A stretch of 64,000 nt of DNA from Spirometra erinaceieuropaei. Taxonomy: Eukaryota > Platyhelminthes > Cestoda > Diphyllobothriidea > Diphyllobothriidae. Shown in pieces: positions 12,735 to 25,999 of the stretch. Positions within the stretch are counted from its first letter, which is position 1, and every line of letters starts with the position of its first letter. Both the position numbers and the translations under genes were made by a program. A model generated the notes under the pieces. It made no database searches, had not been told where the DNA came from, and saw only the letters and a program-made list of their open reading frames with translations. Location of the stretch: assembly GCA_902702965.1 (NCBI GenBank), contig CACRXP010000019.1:1928472-1992471 (forward strand), read 5' to 3'.

Positions 12735-13143
12735 TTATTTGCCTTATTAAAGGCCATATACAGGCCAGTCCTGACCGACCCGCCTACTTACCTCTTTATG
12801 AAATCCGTTATATAATGCCATATACGGCTGACATTTATTTCGGCTCTGGCGATGTCCGATTATAATCCATTCTATACCGCCACATGCAGGCCAGTCCTGC
12901 CAGCATTTTTCTGATCCAATTTTTTCGAGGGTTTTTTCTCCTGTAATATTAATCCAATCATTTTTAAATTTTCATAAGGAGTTTTTTTCACCCCTCGCAT
13001 ATCATTTTTGTTAACGGACTACTAATCTCGAAAATATATATTGCACTGTGTACAGATTTTGCCTACCTCGTCTAGAATTCGCATGTAAATTTATTTTTAT
13101 TTGCTTTGATGGTACCCCGACGGGTCTTTAATAAAAATATTTA

Positions 13144-14599
13144 ATTAATTAATTCTCATCCCTCCTCTGTATTTTTCAACATTTCCCTATGTACATATCT
13201 AGTTGCTTTTGGTATACGTATGCGCACCATTTGACTTTTTCTACTGTCGGATTTGATAAGATCATTGACCTGTTTCACAACACTCTTCAGATCAGATTAG
13301 TCAGGATTTATATCTAGTGCTCCACGTTACCCGTGTGTGCTACCCTGTGATGTCTTCAGCCGCTACACTATTACCTTAACTTCTCATGACTGTTCTCTCG
13401 AACCCCGGATTTGCAGATTATGAATCTTGCACGTAATTCAGCATAAATAGATAATATGATTAGTGTGGAAACAGAAATAACCAAATTAAAGGCAACAAAC
13501 CACTGCTGCAAAGTAGATCAGGAGGCTCAACGGCCATGACAACGAAATTGGGGGGCAGAAACCATGGGCACCATAGCAACAGTATGGATGAGAGAGTGAC
13601 ACCAGGGCTGTCACCCGTGAGTAAAAGCAAATGAGACGCCAGATATTAAATTACTTCTAGGTTCGATCAGTCTTCCTTTTCTGCTTCTCTATACGCATAA
13701 CGTAAGGATTTCTGACGTCTGATCATTTTTCACTTAGAAAATGAATTAAGCGGACTCAAGTTTATAATCTGACCGAGGAGGGACAAAATCATCGCTTTCC
13801 TGTTTGAGATGGTGTGCTTAACAGGTAGACGTCAAAAAGTGTCCACAGCGGCGTTGAGAACTTAAATGCGCTCGACGTCTCCTATCTTAGTAAGCATTTG
13901 GTGAACTTCTAATGGGACCTACGTTTTGTCACATATCCTGCAGCTTCGAAAGTTTCTACCTTCTTAGCCTTGCACTGAAATATAAACAGGTCCTCAGCAA
14001 ATAGTCATGTTGAATAACTATGCGCTTTTCAATCATCTGTGTGACACGGCAGGACATATTGAAAACCTCGAGATGCAGCCAAACACAACGCAATTAATGT
14101 CTAGAGGCTATCCGTAGCCAGGTAGTGGAAACGACCACAAAATAGCGCAGTTAGTTTTGGGTTTTTTTCCTGAAGTTTTAAAAGATTGTTTTAACCATAT
14201 CAGACTACCGAATGCTATAATTTTTATAAGTAAACTGCTCTACCTCACTGCCTTTCCGCATCAACTTTTATCACATGTGAATTATAAGGAATTTTTGTGT
14301 TTTGTGTTATTTGGAGTGCAATGCCATTAAGCTATTCATTCAGAAAATAATCAAGATCTGTACAGTTGCCACGTACCTTGACTAGGCCCGTAATATAATG
14401 AATAAGATAAATTTTATTTCACTGTTGATAACAAAAAGATTCTGACTGTGCAACACCTGACAGCTATCCCGAAAACCTTAGCCCAGTCAAGAAATCAATC
14501 TCAAGTGATCTCAAGCGTCTAAAAAATCCAAATATGTAGTCTTGCGCTTGAAATCCACACGGAGGTGATTCCCAAAACACCAGTACACCACAAATGGGG
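13144..14599. other. Intergenic sequence, nothing recognised
   Basis: About 1.45 kb of AT-rich sequence downstream of LINE-A with no recognisable protein similarity, RNA gene or repeat structure. Confidence 0.35.
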
Positions 14600-14890
14600 T
14601 TCCACTAAAAGAAGTGGAAACGCTCAACGACCTAGGTGTCTGGAGAAGTTCAAACTTGCTGTCCTACGAGCACTGCTATCCATACCACATTTGGAATATG
14701 AGATGCCAGCATAGATGCCCTGAATGAATAAAGGCAATGATGCCATCGAGCAGGTTCTAGGACGGATGACAAAACTGGTCGACGGTCTTAGGACACTGTC
14801 ATATCCGAGAAGACTGATTCAGTTAAATTTGTTTAGCCCATCCAGTAGACAAATGAGATTTGACTTGTTATGCGCATTCCACATTAACCG
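14600..14890 (+). pseudogene. Scrap of CR1-like LINE reverse transcriptase C-terminal region
   Basis: In pieces of frame this reads NDLGVW, then a HLEYE-like block, then IEQVLGRMTKLVDGL and RLIQLNLFSPSSRQMRFDLL. These match in order the tail of the LINE-D polymerase (KDLGVW, HLEYG, LERV followed by [27 protein letters not shown]). There are internal deletions and stops. It is a small relic of the LINE-D/B1 type with no nearby 3' end. Confidence 0.75.
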
Positions 14891-17800
14891 CGGGCATTGA
14901 TTTTCGCGCACGTCGGAAGATTTCTTTGGGTTTTAGCAAATGGGTCACCTGCGTTGACATCGTATAATGTCATACGGGAGCGTATATGCCCAGATCGTCG
15001 GCATTTTTCATTGAGTCAGCGGGAACTTATACCTTGAAGCCCACTTCCAAGTGAAATAGCGACATATGGCACAGTGGTCGTATTCAAAAAGCAGTTGGAT
15101 CGTTCGATTTTCAATAAACGACGGCTCCCCTGCACCACTGTCAACGGCCAGCCATGAGCTATATTTCCTTATTCCACTCCCTATGGAACGCATCCCTGAA
15201 CGTTTGATGCATTTTTTCCCGCAACGTACATAAATGACTATATGTCGTACTGATGGAATATAACTGCATTTATGATCTCAACTATACAGGAAAAGGACCA
15301 TCTGCCGCTCGGCACGTAACATTCAAATAAACTGCTGGTGTTCGGGTTGCAGTTCCGCATTGCCGAGTATTTTTTCTGTAACCAAACACGCTACTACCAA
15401 CATTTTGACACCATGTTTATTTAACATCACTGTTTTTTATGACGTTTTCAATAGCGTCACGGGCATTGCCTGGTAACAGAAATACAATATATGTTGCACG
15501 TATACCCTTAGCAGCCTGGTTTATAACTCAGCATTTAAGCTGCAAAACGAGATATGATAAACGATCACCCTCCGAACGACGCATGCTGACTGAGCTCATA
15601 AGGTTTGGCATTGGTGGAAGAATAAAACATAGCCAAGAATGACCTTTTCTGTGATTTTTCACAGCACCTTACCGAGGCTGACTTGACGGCACCTTGCAGA
15701 CATCCACTGTTATTACTCCCCACACTACTGCGTAGAAACGTTTGCTTGCTACCAACTGGGCCAGTAATATATTTAAGATTGAAAAATAAGGAAAATCAAG
15801 CATGACCCTAACTGTTACTGATGCAAGGTGACTCAGAAATGTCTTGTGTAAACTGCCCTACAATGGGATCTGAATTGGAGCCAAATGTCACAATCAACCC
15901 TCGATTTTCCTTTAAAAAACTGATAATTAACAGGTACTCGTGCATCAGAATTATGATGCTCGAACCAGAATGAACTTCACGTGCAACAAGTGGTCAAGTT
16001 GCTTCTAAATGTTGTCAGCACGTGGAAGATGAAGTGCCAGTTGAAGCATATGCCGTAGGTAGACAACTATTTTCACTTCCTGAAATCCCAAAGAAGGCGG
16101 GGTAGAAAATGTTCAGAATCGAAAGGGCACTGCGCCAAGACTATCGCACGGGAGGGAAAGAGTACTAGCAAACGACTAAGTGGACATCAATACTATTTGA
16201 ATTTTGGCAGAAGTACACCAGCACAGAAGTTGTCTCGCCTGAATCGCTGAATACAAATGCGAAATCACCCTTCTGTCATGCTAATGCTGCTTCTGTCCTA
16301 AAACGTCCAAATGAGTGAAGAGTGTCCTCCCCTTGAACGGGTCCTTTGCATACGCAAATGTTGACCCGTTTAGGAGAGTGAATGGTGCCCCGGTCTGCTC
16401 GAAATCGTAAAATGGAATTCAGACTTTTCAACCTTTGCTTACTGAATGTTTCAGGGGAGAATAAAAGATTCCTTAAAGGGCTCCCGTCTTTTCATAATAA
16501 TATCGAAATGCAGAGTGTAACCTCTTCCCTGTGGGATGCGGGTAAACCCCTTGAGAGGTGATAGACGTCGTAAGCATGGGAATTACAGATTGCTGGTTCT
16601 CGGCCTTGGCCGCATCAATCAACTTCGAGTCGCCATTCTGACCCCGGCGTTCGTAAACACTTTAATTCAAGGGCAAGTTTTCAATAGCCTGAATGGGACT
16701 TCCGGGGATATAACCACGACAGACACAATTTGGCAGAAAGGTGCTGTTATCCCGGATCGGCTCTTTTTCTATAACTCCCTCTCACGTGGATACACACTAC
16801 TGCCCCTCGTCTATCGCTTCTATTAAAGGTGCCCTGCTCCTTTCCCCATCCCAATACGTTCACTTTAAAAATCAAGGCTACTGAAATCAGCCAGGTAGCA
16901 CGTATGTCTCGGTTTAGATGCCTGCCGGTATCATTTTCAAAGTGTGAGTCGGTATGCTGAAGTTACTTTGCGATCTCTTCCACTAACTAGCTATCTAGTT
17001 GGAGAAAGTCAAATAGAAGCAACTAGCAGTTTACTTACTAGGGACCGTGCATCGGAGTCACTTAGACTGGCTTTCTTAAAGTCTGAATGTGATAGTTGAG
17101 GCAATGGGAAGTTCAAGCCCCAGATAAGGAACAAAATTCGCAAATTTATTAAACAGGTTCCTCCTAGTCATTTAAACTGTTGAGTAAGAACCGACCCTAC
17201 AAACCAGCTGAAAGGACATTTACCCCTGACGAGGCCACTCCTAGCCAAAACCGTTAGTTTACAAATCAACCTCAAGACCCGATCTCCTTCTCATTCGTCC
17301 ACATTAAAACATGCTTATTTCGCAAAGACCTGCATTTCGAAACCCTTCTTTTTAACCTAAACGAATACTCGCTTTCCGACCAGCTGGAAACATTATGACA
17401 TCCCGGACATTTACGACGCGAAAAAAAGTCGGACATCTAAAGTTAGCGGGTATGATACCAGTGTCTAAACACTTTGAGTCGAGCGAAAATACTTTAGCCT
17501 TCGCAGCGGTTATGAACAAACAGGCGGATCTGGCGACTTTATTCACCCACACACTGTAGAACACCGCGGGGGGCGCGCCCACTTCCAATGGGAAGACGGC
17601 GGACGCCGTCGGTTACGACTGTTGGACTGTCGTCCGCACGTTTCTTATGCTCCCATGTCTACCAGGAGAGGTGGACATGGGAGAAAGAGGGACAGGCGAA
17701 CGTTGCTTCGTATGACCCATTTCTGGTTCGAAACCTCTACACAGGCGGTTTGCAGATGACACAGCTCACACCTTTTGTCTCGGCTTCGGCCCTGACTTCA

Positions 17801-18759
17801 GAGATGACGTCAATTCCTCGCATACAGTCAGTAAGGAGAGAGCTCCCCCCCGCAGAGAACAGGAAAGGGCAGATGCCGTAATCAGAATTAAGCATGTACA
17901 GGGAAAAGGATGTGGCCACATGAGCAACAGAGACGGCGCGAAACGTGCCATTCCTGAGATTTGGCTTGCGGGAGTGGGGAGAGATTCAAATAAAATCCAA
18001 GTGAAAAAATAAGAATTACTAAAAAAAAGTCAGTGGGCAGGGACGATAATCAGCTTTACAGAAGCAGAAGCAATTAGAGAAGGGGGAAATTCAGTTGACA
18101 ATAGAAAAAGAAATTAGGGAATAAAACCTTCCGGCAGTTCGCGACGGATACGCATCGTTCTGAAAAAAAGGGAGAGGTAAGGTGAGATGTCAAGAAGAGA
18201 ACCGCACAATTGCTTCGATCACTGGCAGGTCTATGATTCGAGTCTAATATCACTACGCAAAACGCCACAACGATTGAGCCACCGAAGAACACTAGGCCAA
18301 AACGCCAGTCTGGAGGAAACAAAATTATGTTCTAGGGTTTGGGCAGTTGCCACAACTAGACGGCCCTGTACTCCAACTGAAGTGAGGTGCACATTAACGA
18401 GTTTTCTGCGGTTCCCAGCCAGCCGGAACGAAATGTGGCGCCATAAGCTGATCACGTGACAGTTAACTTTGATCCGATCGTGGATCCGCGGGTAGGCTCT
18501 GAAACGCACCAAACAGTAGCCATGCAGTGATAGCGTTTCAGACGCTTGAGATAGCTGAAAGTCCGACAGTCATTACCGACGAGGTCCACCCGACAGAAGG
18601 GCGTGCGCAGGGACGGAGACTTGTGTGTGAAGTAGTTTGTAGTAACTGTCGAAATGCGTCGCATCTACAGCACTTTTTCCTCCTTCACCCACCTGACCCT
18701 CATCTCAAGAGAGTCAAAAAGGTCGGATGCGGAATCGTGCGCAATGGCTGACAAAGCTA
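14891..18759. other. Intergenic sequence, nothing recognised
   Basis: No protein family, tRNA or mobile-element structure could be identified over 3.9 kb. Short open frames at 16,536-16,826 and 17,588-17,881 are not protein-like in any way I can support. Confidence 0.35.
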
Positions 18760-19822
18760 CGGTGAGCGACCGATCTCACGAAATGTTGACCGAAATTCTC
18801 GAATGCGTTTTTGATTAGGGAGGATTACTCAGGTACGGTTACAAATGGATTATTATACGGCATAATCCTATGTTTCGAACTTGGCAGGATTTTGAATGTT
18901 GAATGAACTCCTTTTTAACCTTCTGTAGAAACCGCACTCGGTAGGAAAGGACTACTTAAGTAGCGTGCATTTTTCACATTGTTTTTTGATGGTCTTATAA
19001 ATTCGAATATGTTTTGTATAAAACAGGCCTAGAAATATGCTTTCTTTCATCCGTTTGGTAGAGAACCACTTTCGTTTTATTTATTTTTTTACCGGAAGGA
19101 AGTGTATTTTTAGGTTTCGGAAAAGTTTCTCTATGCCCGAGTAATTTCGAGGCTGATCCGTCGTTGCATTAGCTTTTAGGGATTTCAGTTTACAAGGTGT
19201 TTGCTTTTGGCGTAGGGAAATTCATACATTCTGCTATACCTTTTAAAAGGTACCATGCAAAGTTCATAACATATCGCAATAGATGCGGACTATGTTCTTC
19301 ATTTAATGAGAAGCATTGGCAAACGGACATATGCGATGCTGCATGAATGGACATTGCATGGTCTTAAAAGACTCAAAATTAGAAACTTTTTTAAAACCAA
19401 AAGATAACCTTTGTTATGGCAAAAAATGGGAAGACAATGGGATTTTCTACCAACCTTCCTCAAAAACTAAATATACCCTTTCTTCAGGTAAAAAATTTAA
19501 ATACAAAGTGATTCTCTACCAAATCAGCAGAGTTAAGCATATTTTTATGCGTGTTTTCTATAAAACATACTTGAATTTATAAGACCATCGAAAGTAAATG
19601 GGAAAAATGCATGCTACTTGAGTAGTCATTTTTTACCGAGAGTAGTTTGTGCAGGAGGACAAAAAGGAGTGCATTCAAAAGCCGACATTCTGACGAGCAC
19701 GAAACATTATAGGGTTATGCCGCATAATAATCCATATTGTAACCGTACCTGAGTAATCTTCCCTAATCAAAAACGTATTTCAGAATTTCGGGTCAAAATT
19801 TCACGAGATCGGTCACTCACTG
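18760..19822. mobile_element. TA-flanked foldback element, copy 1
   Basis: A 1,063-bp element made mostly of two long inverted arms (roughly 18,760-19,150 and 19,370-19,822) around a short centre. The left end is CGGTGAGCGACCGATCTC and the right end, reverse complemented, is CAGTGAGTGACCGATCTC; each is flanked by TA. TA flanks and CAGTG-type ends fit the Tc1/mariner superfamily as I know it. ACTACTTAAGTAGC lies 191 bp from the left end and its partner GCTACTTGAGTAGT lies 196 bp from the right end. No transposase is encoded, so it would be non-autonomous. Confidence 0.85.
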
Positions 19823-22204
19823 TAAACAGCCTGTCTGCGCGTGCCACATGCGCGATCTGGTTGGCGCAGGATGACCCTTTTGAAAAACGGTGCGTACAAT
19901 ATAAATGTTAAATGCACATCCTACTGGCAAAGTGTTAGTACGATGTGCATTCAATATTTATATTGTATGTGCTGTTTTTCAACAAGGTCATCAAGGGCAT
20001 TGCCTACTACCCTAGAATATACTACTATACTACTACTAAACTATACCTGGAAGACAAGAACTCCCGGGAAAAAACGGTAAACGTAGTGTCGGCTAGGCGG
20101 ATTACGAAACGGCCTTCAGTGAAGATTAGCTGCGAATATGCAGTAGCGGACCATGCGGCGACATTGCGATATGGTGAATACTACGCGCAGGCCAAGAGAG
20201 CTTCACCGGTTATGCCAACACAATCCTAAGACACAAAAGTGGAGTAGGAAGGTCGCCCACGAGGCCAGGAACTAAAGCGGACAGACCCATGATTTGACCG
20301 GGTTCTTGGACGATCGGAAGATCATCAATCAATTATTCTGGTTGGACTTACAAAGGATACGGAGAGGAGGTTCAGTGGCTCAAATGCAGTCTCTGCTTAC
20401 ACGTACTGCCGCGCGATTGGCCAGGCTGGCCAAATACTCGAGAACTAGACTCAAAATATAAACCCACGCGTGCGCCAGCTAATCTGCTCTGCCATCATCA
20501 CCTGTCCACCAGGGAGGTCACCGGCGTGTGATTGATGTGCTGAGGTCAGTCTGCTGAAGTCACAGGTGAGTGCGAGGCGTCAGACGATGTCCCGAGGACG
20601 GACTACTTCCTACGGCAAGGCAGTCGGCACGACTGCTTTTCTGTTTCCGTGGCGCACCATCGAAATGTGCGCTGAAGAAAGTCATACAAATGTCTCACTG
20701 GAACCCGAGTCTGGGAGGTGGCAAAAGAGCAGAACCGCGGTCTCTCCCTCCGACGGCGAAAGCAAACCAGACGGCTCCGTTGGTAGGCGCACGAACTAGT
20801 GCTTACGGATCCGTAAGACAGCTGGCAGGTCTGGGATTGGGTCATGCGAGTAAGGAGACCAGAAGAGACAGCGGTCTTTTTCATGTTACGTTTTAATCGA
20901 CGTAGCACATTAATTAAAGCAATGGCCCTCAGCTTACCGAATCATGGGATAACTGCCACACTCGACTGAGACGACGAACGGCCCCTGTCCGGACTCCCGT
21001 AAGCTACGAATGACTGGTCCTAGAGAAGGAGAAAAAGTGGAGGAAATGTACAAGGAAGGGGTGGGAATGAGGGAGAGAAAAACATTTGATGCAGATACAT
21101 GTAATTGACAGCGGGGCCTCTAGAACAGTAAATAAATGAGGTCGCAAACTGTTCGTCCAGTAGCTACTAACCATTCGCTTGAATGAGCGCAATTTGCGTC
21201 CAAGAGCGTAGAGATACGATGGAAGTCTGCAGTTAAAAACATTCCCTACAAAAGCGACAGACATCTGGCCGAGGTTCCACGTCACCAAGTGCACACTGGG
21301 AAGGGCCCGCTCTTCTCGAACCAGGCCATCATAAGAATGCACCACTAGGATGGGAACTGTTTGCAATCTCTCGACATCAGTCTACGAGGAATCCCGGCAT
21401 TTTCAGAAAAAATGCGGGGAATTCGAGCAAGAAAAACCTTTCTGGCGCAGTGGACAGTTCTTTTTGTTTAAAACCTAACGACAAGTTCTGTAAACTCTTC
21501 CTGCGTGAAGGAAGTCACAGAGAGGGCCCGGGGGTTACGTGCTTCACGCCACTCATAAAACATTACCATGTAAACTTTCTGTCAGTGATCTGCTTCGGAT
21601 CCCCATTGACTCGAAGAGCAAAGGCGGAGCTGACCGAAGGGGAACTGTGTGTCAGTGGTTAGACTACCGAGGACGAGGAGGCCCACTACTGCCCCAGGAG
21701 GTGGGTCAAAGGGCAGTGTCTTACGGGTGAATTAGTTCACAGAGAAGCAGACGTGCACCGCATCTTTCTCACGCTTTCCTCCCACACCCACCGTCTGTCA
21801 GTGGCATGACACAGTCGGTATGACCGGAGATGGACGCAATTGCTATCAAAGACAAGCGGCCCATCTACGCGGACCACACACAACGCGATCCTCACTACGA
21901 GCGGCAGATTACAGTAGGAGCAAATGGAATCCGACAGGCATGAGGGCCACTGTACCTGACTCTGTCCTTCGGCCTCTCACTCCACACACATAGTACTCAC
22001 TACGGGGACTGAGTAGTATCTTCAGCCACAACACTTAGCGCGCCGTCATAAATTTAGGCGTCCCCCGAGTGCCTCACAGAGTGGGCACAGCAACGGCGAC
22101 GTGTCCGTACTCTGCTCTCTACAACGAGATACGCGGTTGATGAGCTAGATCAAACACGGAGGCCAGATCGCGGCACGTAAGGTGCTAATGGGGATGCGCG
22201 TCCA
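19823..22204. other. Intergenic sequence, nothing recognised
   Basis: No recognised gene. The minus-strand open frame at 21,004-21,366 and overlapping frames at 20,566-20,908 are open but match no family I know. They may lie in unidentified repeats. Confidence 0.35.
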
Positions 22205-22450
22205 TAGCAAATGCCACCTGGGGGTGTGCGTGGTGGCCCGCCCAGGCGCAGATTTAAGCCAGCCACCTGCGGCTGATTCCACCTCCGTCCTTCTGCCTCG
22301 ACAGAGGGTTCAGGCGGTTGGGAGAGGAGCGAGTGCGGTGGGTGCTTCGCAAGTCAATAAAATAATTCACGTCCACATCACCGTCCCTGCGCCCATCATG
22401 CGAGTTAGAAACACGGTGGACGTCGCTGGAATTGACGGTTGAGCTGTTAT
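22205..22450 (+). repeat. GC-rich dispersed repeat (SINE-like), copy 1
   Basis: The segment contains GCCACCTGCG, CCTCCGTCCTTCTGCC, GGAGCGAGTGCGGT and a CCGTCCCTGCGCCCATCATG end. The same order of blocks recurs at 41,505-41,690 and 62,205-62,475 on the plus strand and at about 35,405-35,600 and 35,660-35,990 on the minus strand. It encodes nothing conserved. Size and number suggest a SINE-like or MITE-like family; I could not find a polymerase III promoter. Confidence 0.7.
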
Positions 22451-24149
22451 AGTAAGGCAGACCTTGGCTGCATCTGCCCCACTCACCGTCTCCCACCGGA
22501 GGTGAGTGCGGATGCAGTGATTTACAAAGCTAAACAGTCAATCTGAGCGTGCCACACACGGTCTGGTGCCTGGCTGCATTAGGAGGGGGGGGGGGGCGGT
22601 CCTCTCAGATCTCAAGCGCGTGGGCGTGCCGTAAGGGCCACGCGCTAGGCAGGAGTCCTGGTACTCAAAACTGTGAAAGATCGAGCTAGCCAGTCAGTCA
22701 GGAATTCTCCAGGCCGTAGTGGCAGGCCCAAGCGCGTCAGATTTAGGAGTGCGCCGATGTGCCGTGGGGGTGGATTTTCCAGTATCGGCTTCACTATTTC
22801 AGCATACAGAACTCTGCCAAAAAAAGTAAATAAGGAGAGAGGAGGGCGAAACGTAATAGAGACCAGGAAGAAGACAAGAAAGAGGACGAGTGAGAATCGA
22901 AGTTGGCAAAGGAAAGTTAGTGGAGAAAAATTGCGATATTCGATGGTGCGTATAGATGACGAAAAAGAGGACAGGGGAAGACAGGCAATGAGGGTAGATG
23001 ACTGAAAGAATCTGACAGAGATGGAAAATTGATGGCGTAGAAGGACCAGACGCCAGGATGTGAAAGGTTAAGGCAGGAGGACATGAAGGGTCAGACGAGA
23101 AATGGAGGAAAGAAATAGGCCGGAAAATGAAATAAAGGTAGCGGACGGGACGGAGAATATTGGATAGAAAGCAACCATGCATGATAAGTTTGATGGTGAT
23201 GATGATGACGAGGCGGAGGAGGAGGAGGAGAGAGGAATATGCAAACCTTGGAAAGCGTCCGTTCTACGGATAGACTAGAACTGGAATGACGAAGGGAGCT
23301 TCGCCGGTGAGAAGCGCTTGGGGAGTCCTGACAATAAAGATGAGTGGGCGTTGCGGATGTAGCGTTTGCGGTGGCCGACGCAACGACCGTCGCCGTGGTT
23401 ACATTCAGCGAGGAAGGGGGTGTGGTGGGGTCCTCTCCAATCACGCGGAAGTCATCAATGTCGCCCCCATCGCCACCGCCACCGCCACCACCACCACTAC
23501 CGTCAATGAGATCGGCTGCTGTCGGCGTCTGAATAAAGTGCCACAGCGGATTTGTCGGTGGGTGGTCTTCAAGCTCTTGTAGTTCCTAAAAGAGATGTGA
23601 TGACATAACCGTGAACAGCGGCAATACCCATGACGTAGGCACAGAAAACTGAGTCAAGATCACTTTTAATTACAAGGATGCGATTTTTGATGTTATGAGT
23701 AGGCGCTCTATCATCGTCGCGGCCATCGCAGTCTGACCTGCTGTCTCGAGGAGGACAGAATGAACGGAAGGACTTTTATTTCGTCCTTATTCAAATTGTC
23801 GGTGAATAGGGGTGACTAATCAGATTCACGGACCACACCTTCCACTCAGGTCAGTAATAGTAGAAAAAAAGGAAAGCCCACATGGTCCCCGACGAGATAG
23901 TTGGCCATCTTATCAGTTTTTCTCGAAAAGACCTCAACAGTTACCTGCGATCGTGCCAGAGCAGAGGGCAGCAAGAGGAAAGCAGTCTGGGGGTGATATG
24001 TGTTACCTTGCAACAGCACGTCTCCGACGCTATAGAGGGGGGAGGGAGGGAGCTTTAGGATCTGCGCCGAACAACTGACAATCGACACTACATGCAGTTA
24101 AGTTATAAACCTCAAAATCTGATTTAATTTAGGCTAGCAGTCTGGCGCT
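22451..24149. other. Microsatellite-rich intergenic sequence
   Basis: The region has a G-run near 22,583-22,597, a purine-rich GAT/GAG microsatellite at about 23,190-23,240 and a CCG/CCA triplet run at about 23,468-23,503. The triplet runs create open frames with homopolymer stretches on both strands, which I do not regard as genes. Confidence 0.5.
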
Positions 24150-25490
24150 GTCCGTAACAGCCCTTGCGATGGTTACGCCCGAAATTATATAGGTCGAAAG
24201 GCACGGAAGTCGTCATTCCGCTTTGTTTACATTAAAGTAATTAGGCGAGCCGGCAACGCTAAACGTAATTTAGGCATGCGAATCGGCTAACAGATGCGTC
24301 TAGCCAATTACTTCCCGTTTATCCAGTAGACCAATTCCCAACCTCATCAGCAGAAAACTTTTCGGGGCTACCTATCTCCCCACCGGCTGCTAACTTTGTC
24401 CAGGCATACGCTCGCTGTTGTCTGAAATGTGAGCGAAAAAGTTGTATACCTTGCAATTTAGCCACATAGGCTCTAGAAACGAGTTGTAAGCATTGGCTCT
24501 GCAACAAGACTGCTTGCTGGAAAAGTCGGAAGGAACAATTTAATGAATCCATTGTGGGAAAGAAATTGGTACTTCCGTTTTTTGGACGTTCAGCTAAGGA
24601 TTTGTGGGCCATGCAGGCGGTCGTATAGCAATCCACGATGTTTACTGCAATCGGGTCAGACCGGTACACACAAAAGTAATGCCGTTGGATACTCATAAAT
24701 TCAGATGTAATAGCCGGTCTACGCACGAATGCATCATCAGAGAGGCGAAGCCACCTAGCATACCCTTGCCTGTAGGTGACAGTTTTGAATATATTAACAG
24801 CTTGGTCGCATCGGTTTTTGATCACTAGTAAACTGTAAGGCATTAAGTCATATTTCGATAGTAGGGGGTGCTCACTGATCGTTCTTACGGAACTCACTCG
24901 TTCCGTTGTGCCTTACGGACTCTCTCTCGAGCCCAACCAGCAGCCGCACAGAGGCGCACGGTATAGGCAGTATTTTATTACCGGCAAAGAGAAGAGAGAC
25001 TGGAATGGCCATTTCTGGCTAACTAGCCGTCGTCAGCCAGTCATATGGTGAGCGCCCCCTAACATTGTATATTCCCCATCGAAACCGACAGGGCAACGGG
25101 CTCGTGGCCCAGTGGTTAGAGACGTGGACTTCTAACTAACAGGTCGCGAGTTCGAGCCTCGGATGTTCCATACTTTCGATTATAGTTTATTTACTGCAAT
25201 GCAGCTGCCTACAAGCGGTCCATCAAAAGCGAGCCAGACCACATCTGTTCTGTCCTGTGACTGTCCAGTCCGCTTAGTGCACGCTGGCTGGGTGTGACTG
25301 GAGATGTTTACTGCTGCTAAGGCACTGACCACCTACGCGAGCCTACTTATGGCAGATGGTTGGAAATCTATCGTGGTACTACGTAAGGGCCACAGTGTAA
25401 CTAGTGTTTTGCCTGGGGTAGGTTGGTTGGAGCCGGGGCATTGGGCCTTAAAGAGCTGGCCACGAGACACCCAACGCTGGAGTTGACTAG
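24150..25490 (+). mobile_element. Composite dispersed repeat, left copy, interrupted
   Basis: The segments 24,150-24,859 and 25,171-25,490 align, in inverted orientation, with the uninterrupted stretch 43,230-44,330. Shared landmarks are TTTACATTAAAGTAATTAGG, GACCAATTCCC, GAAAACTTTTCGGGGCTACC, TATTAA with the nearby GACAGTTTT side, and CACGAGACACCCAACGCTGG. A third, short piece lies at 27,488-27,720. The left copy has a 192-residue open minus-strand frame (24,319-24,897), but the right copy has several stops in the matching frame, so coding is doubtful. It may be a non-autonomous element of unknown class. Confidence 0.7.
24860..25170 (+). mobile_element. SINE-like insertion with tRNA-like head
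   Basis: This roughly 311-bp segment splits the composite repeat and is absent from the copy at 43.2-44.3 kb. It is flanked by similar short sequences, TATTTCGAT on the left and TACTTTCGAT on the right, that look like an imperfect target duplication. From about 25,100 to 25,165 it carries a tRNA-like stretch with an A-box-like TGGCCCAGTGG and a B-box-like GAGTTCGAGCC. The anticodon arm does not fold well, so I do not call a functional tRNA. Its first part also recurs at 26,580-26,700 and, inverted, at 29,905-30,110. Confidence 0.6.
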
Positions 25491-25999
25491 GAGACAGTAA
25501 TGATGGAGGAACTCGACCGGCAGTCGGTGGATCACGTCTGCGGCCCATTTGTCGAAGTTGTCTCTCTTCACGCGTCTCCAACGCACATCTATACAGTCCG
25601 TCTGGTAGGAAGGTAGGACGAGTCAACTAACTACAGCCTCATCTAACTACTTATCGACTGAACTGTCTCGGTCATTTTTTGTGCTGGCCTGAGGTCGATA
25701 CTGTCCGGGCGTACTTCCACTCGAAGCCGACTGCCCCTCCAGACGGAATCCGATTGGTCAGCTGAGGAGGACGAGGGTGGAGGTGGCGGAAGATCGCCTT
25801 AATCCTGACTCTGACCCTGCGTTATCGGGTCTACATAACTGGCATGCCAACTGGTTCAGCATCATTCGGGATCCCCTCGCCCACGGACTGCGATATAGAG
25901 CAATCATTTGCCATGTTATCGGTATAAATCACCAAGCCCACTGAATGAGTAGTGATGCTGTACACAGTTCGCAGTGACTATACTAGCCTTTAGAGGATA
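25491..25999. other. Sequence between repeats, nothing recognised
   Basis: About 500 bp with no identified gene or repeat structure. Confidence 0.35.

Larger units (their letters stand above)
10975..13143 (+). mobile_element. LINE-A: non-LTR retrotransposon, broken, with assembly gap
   Basis: A non-LTR retrotransposon with an endonuclease region, a reverse transcriptase region, an untranslated tail and a 3' end in AATAAAAATATTTAATTAATT. The catalytic core of the polymerase is missing: the sequence enters a 55-base N gap just after the AYKA motif, and the sequence beyond the gap does not resume the polymerase. A run of C residues at 11,699-11,720 separates the two coding frames. The 5' boundary is uncertain because decayed sequence lies upstream. 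The element is not competent for movement as assembled. Confidence 0.85.

Noticed and set aside
21004..21366. 120-codon minus-strand frame
   Set aside because: Protein-like in places, but it matches nothing I can name and has no supporting exon structure; possibly a repeat.
23190..23505. Histidine- and proline-rich proteins on both strands
   Set aside because: The open frames come from GAG/GAT and CCA/CCG microsatellites, which stay open in several frames.
24319..24897. 192-codon minus-strand open frame as a gene
   Set aside because: It lies over a dispersed repeat and its nested insertion; the other copy at 43.6-44.3 kb has several stops in the matching frame, and no protein family fits.
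25100..25165. A functional tRNA gene
   Set aside because: A-box and B-box sequences are tRNA-like, but the anticodon arm and acceptor stem do not pair well and a related sequence recurs at 26.5 kb, as expected of a SINE head.
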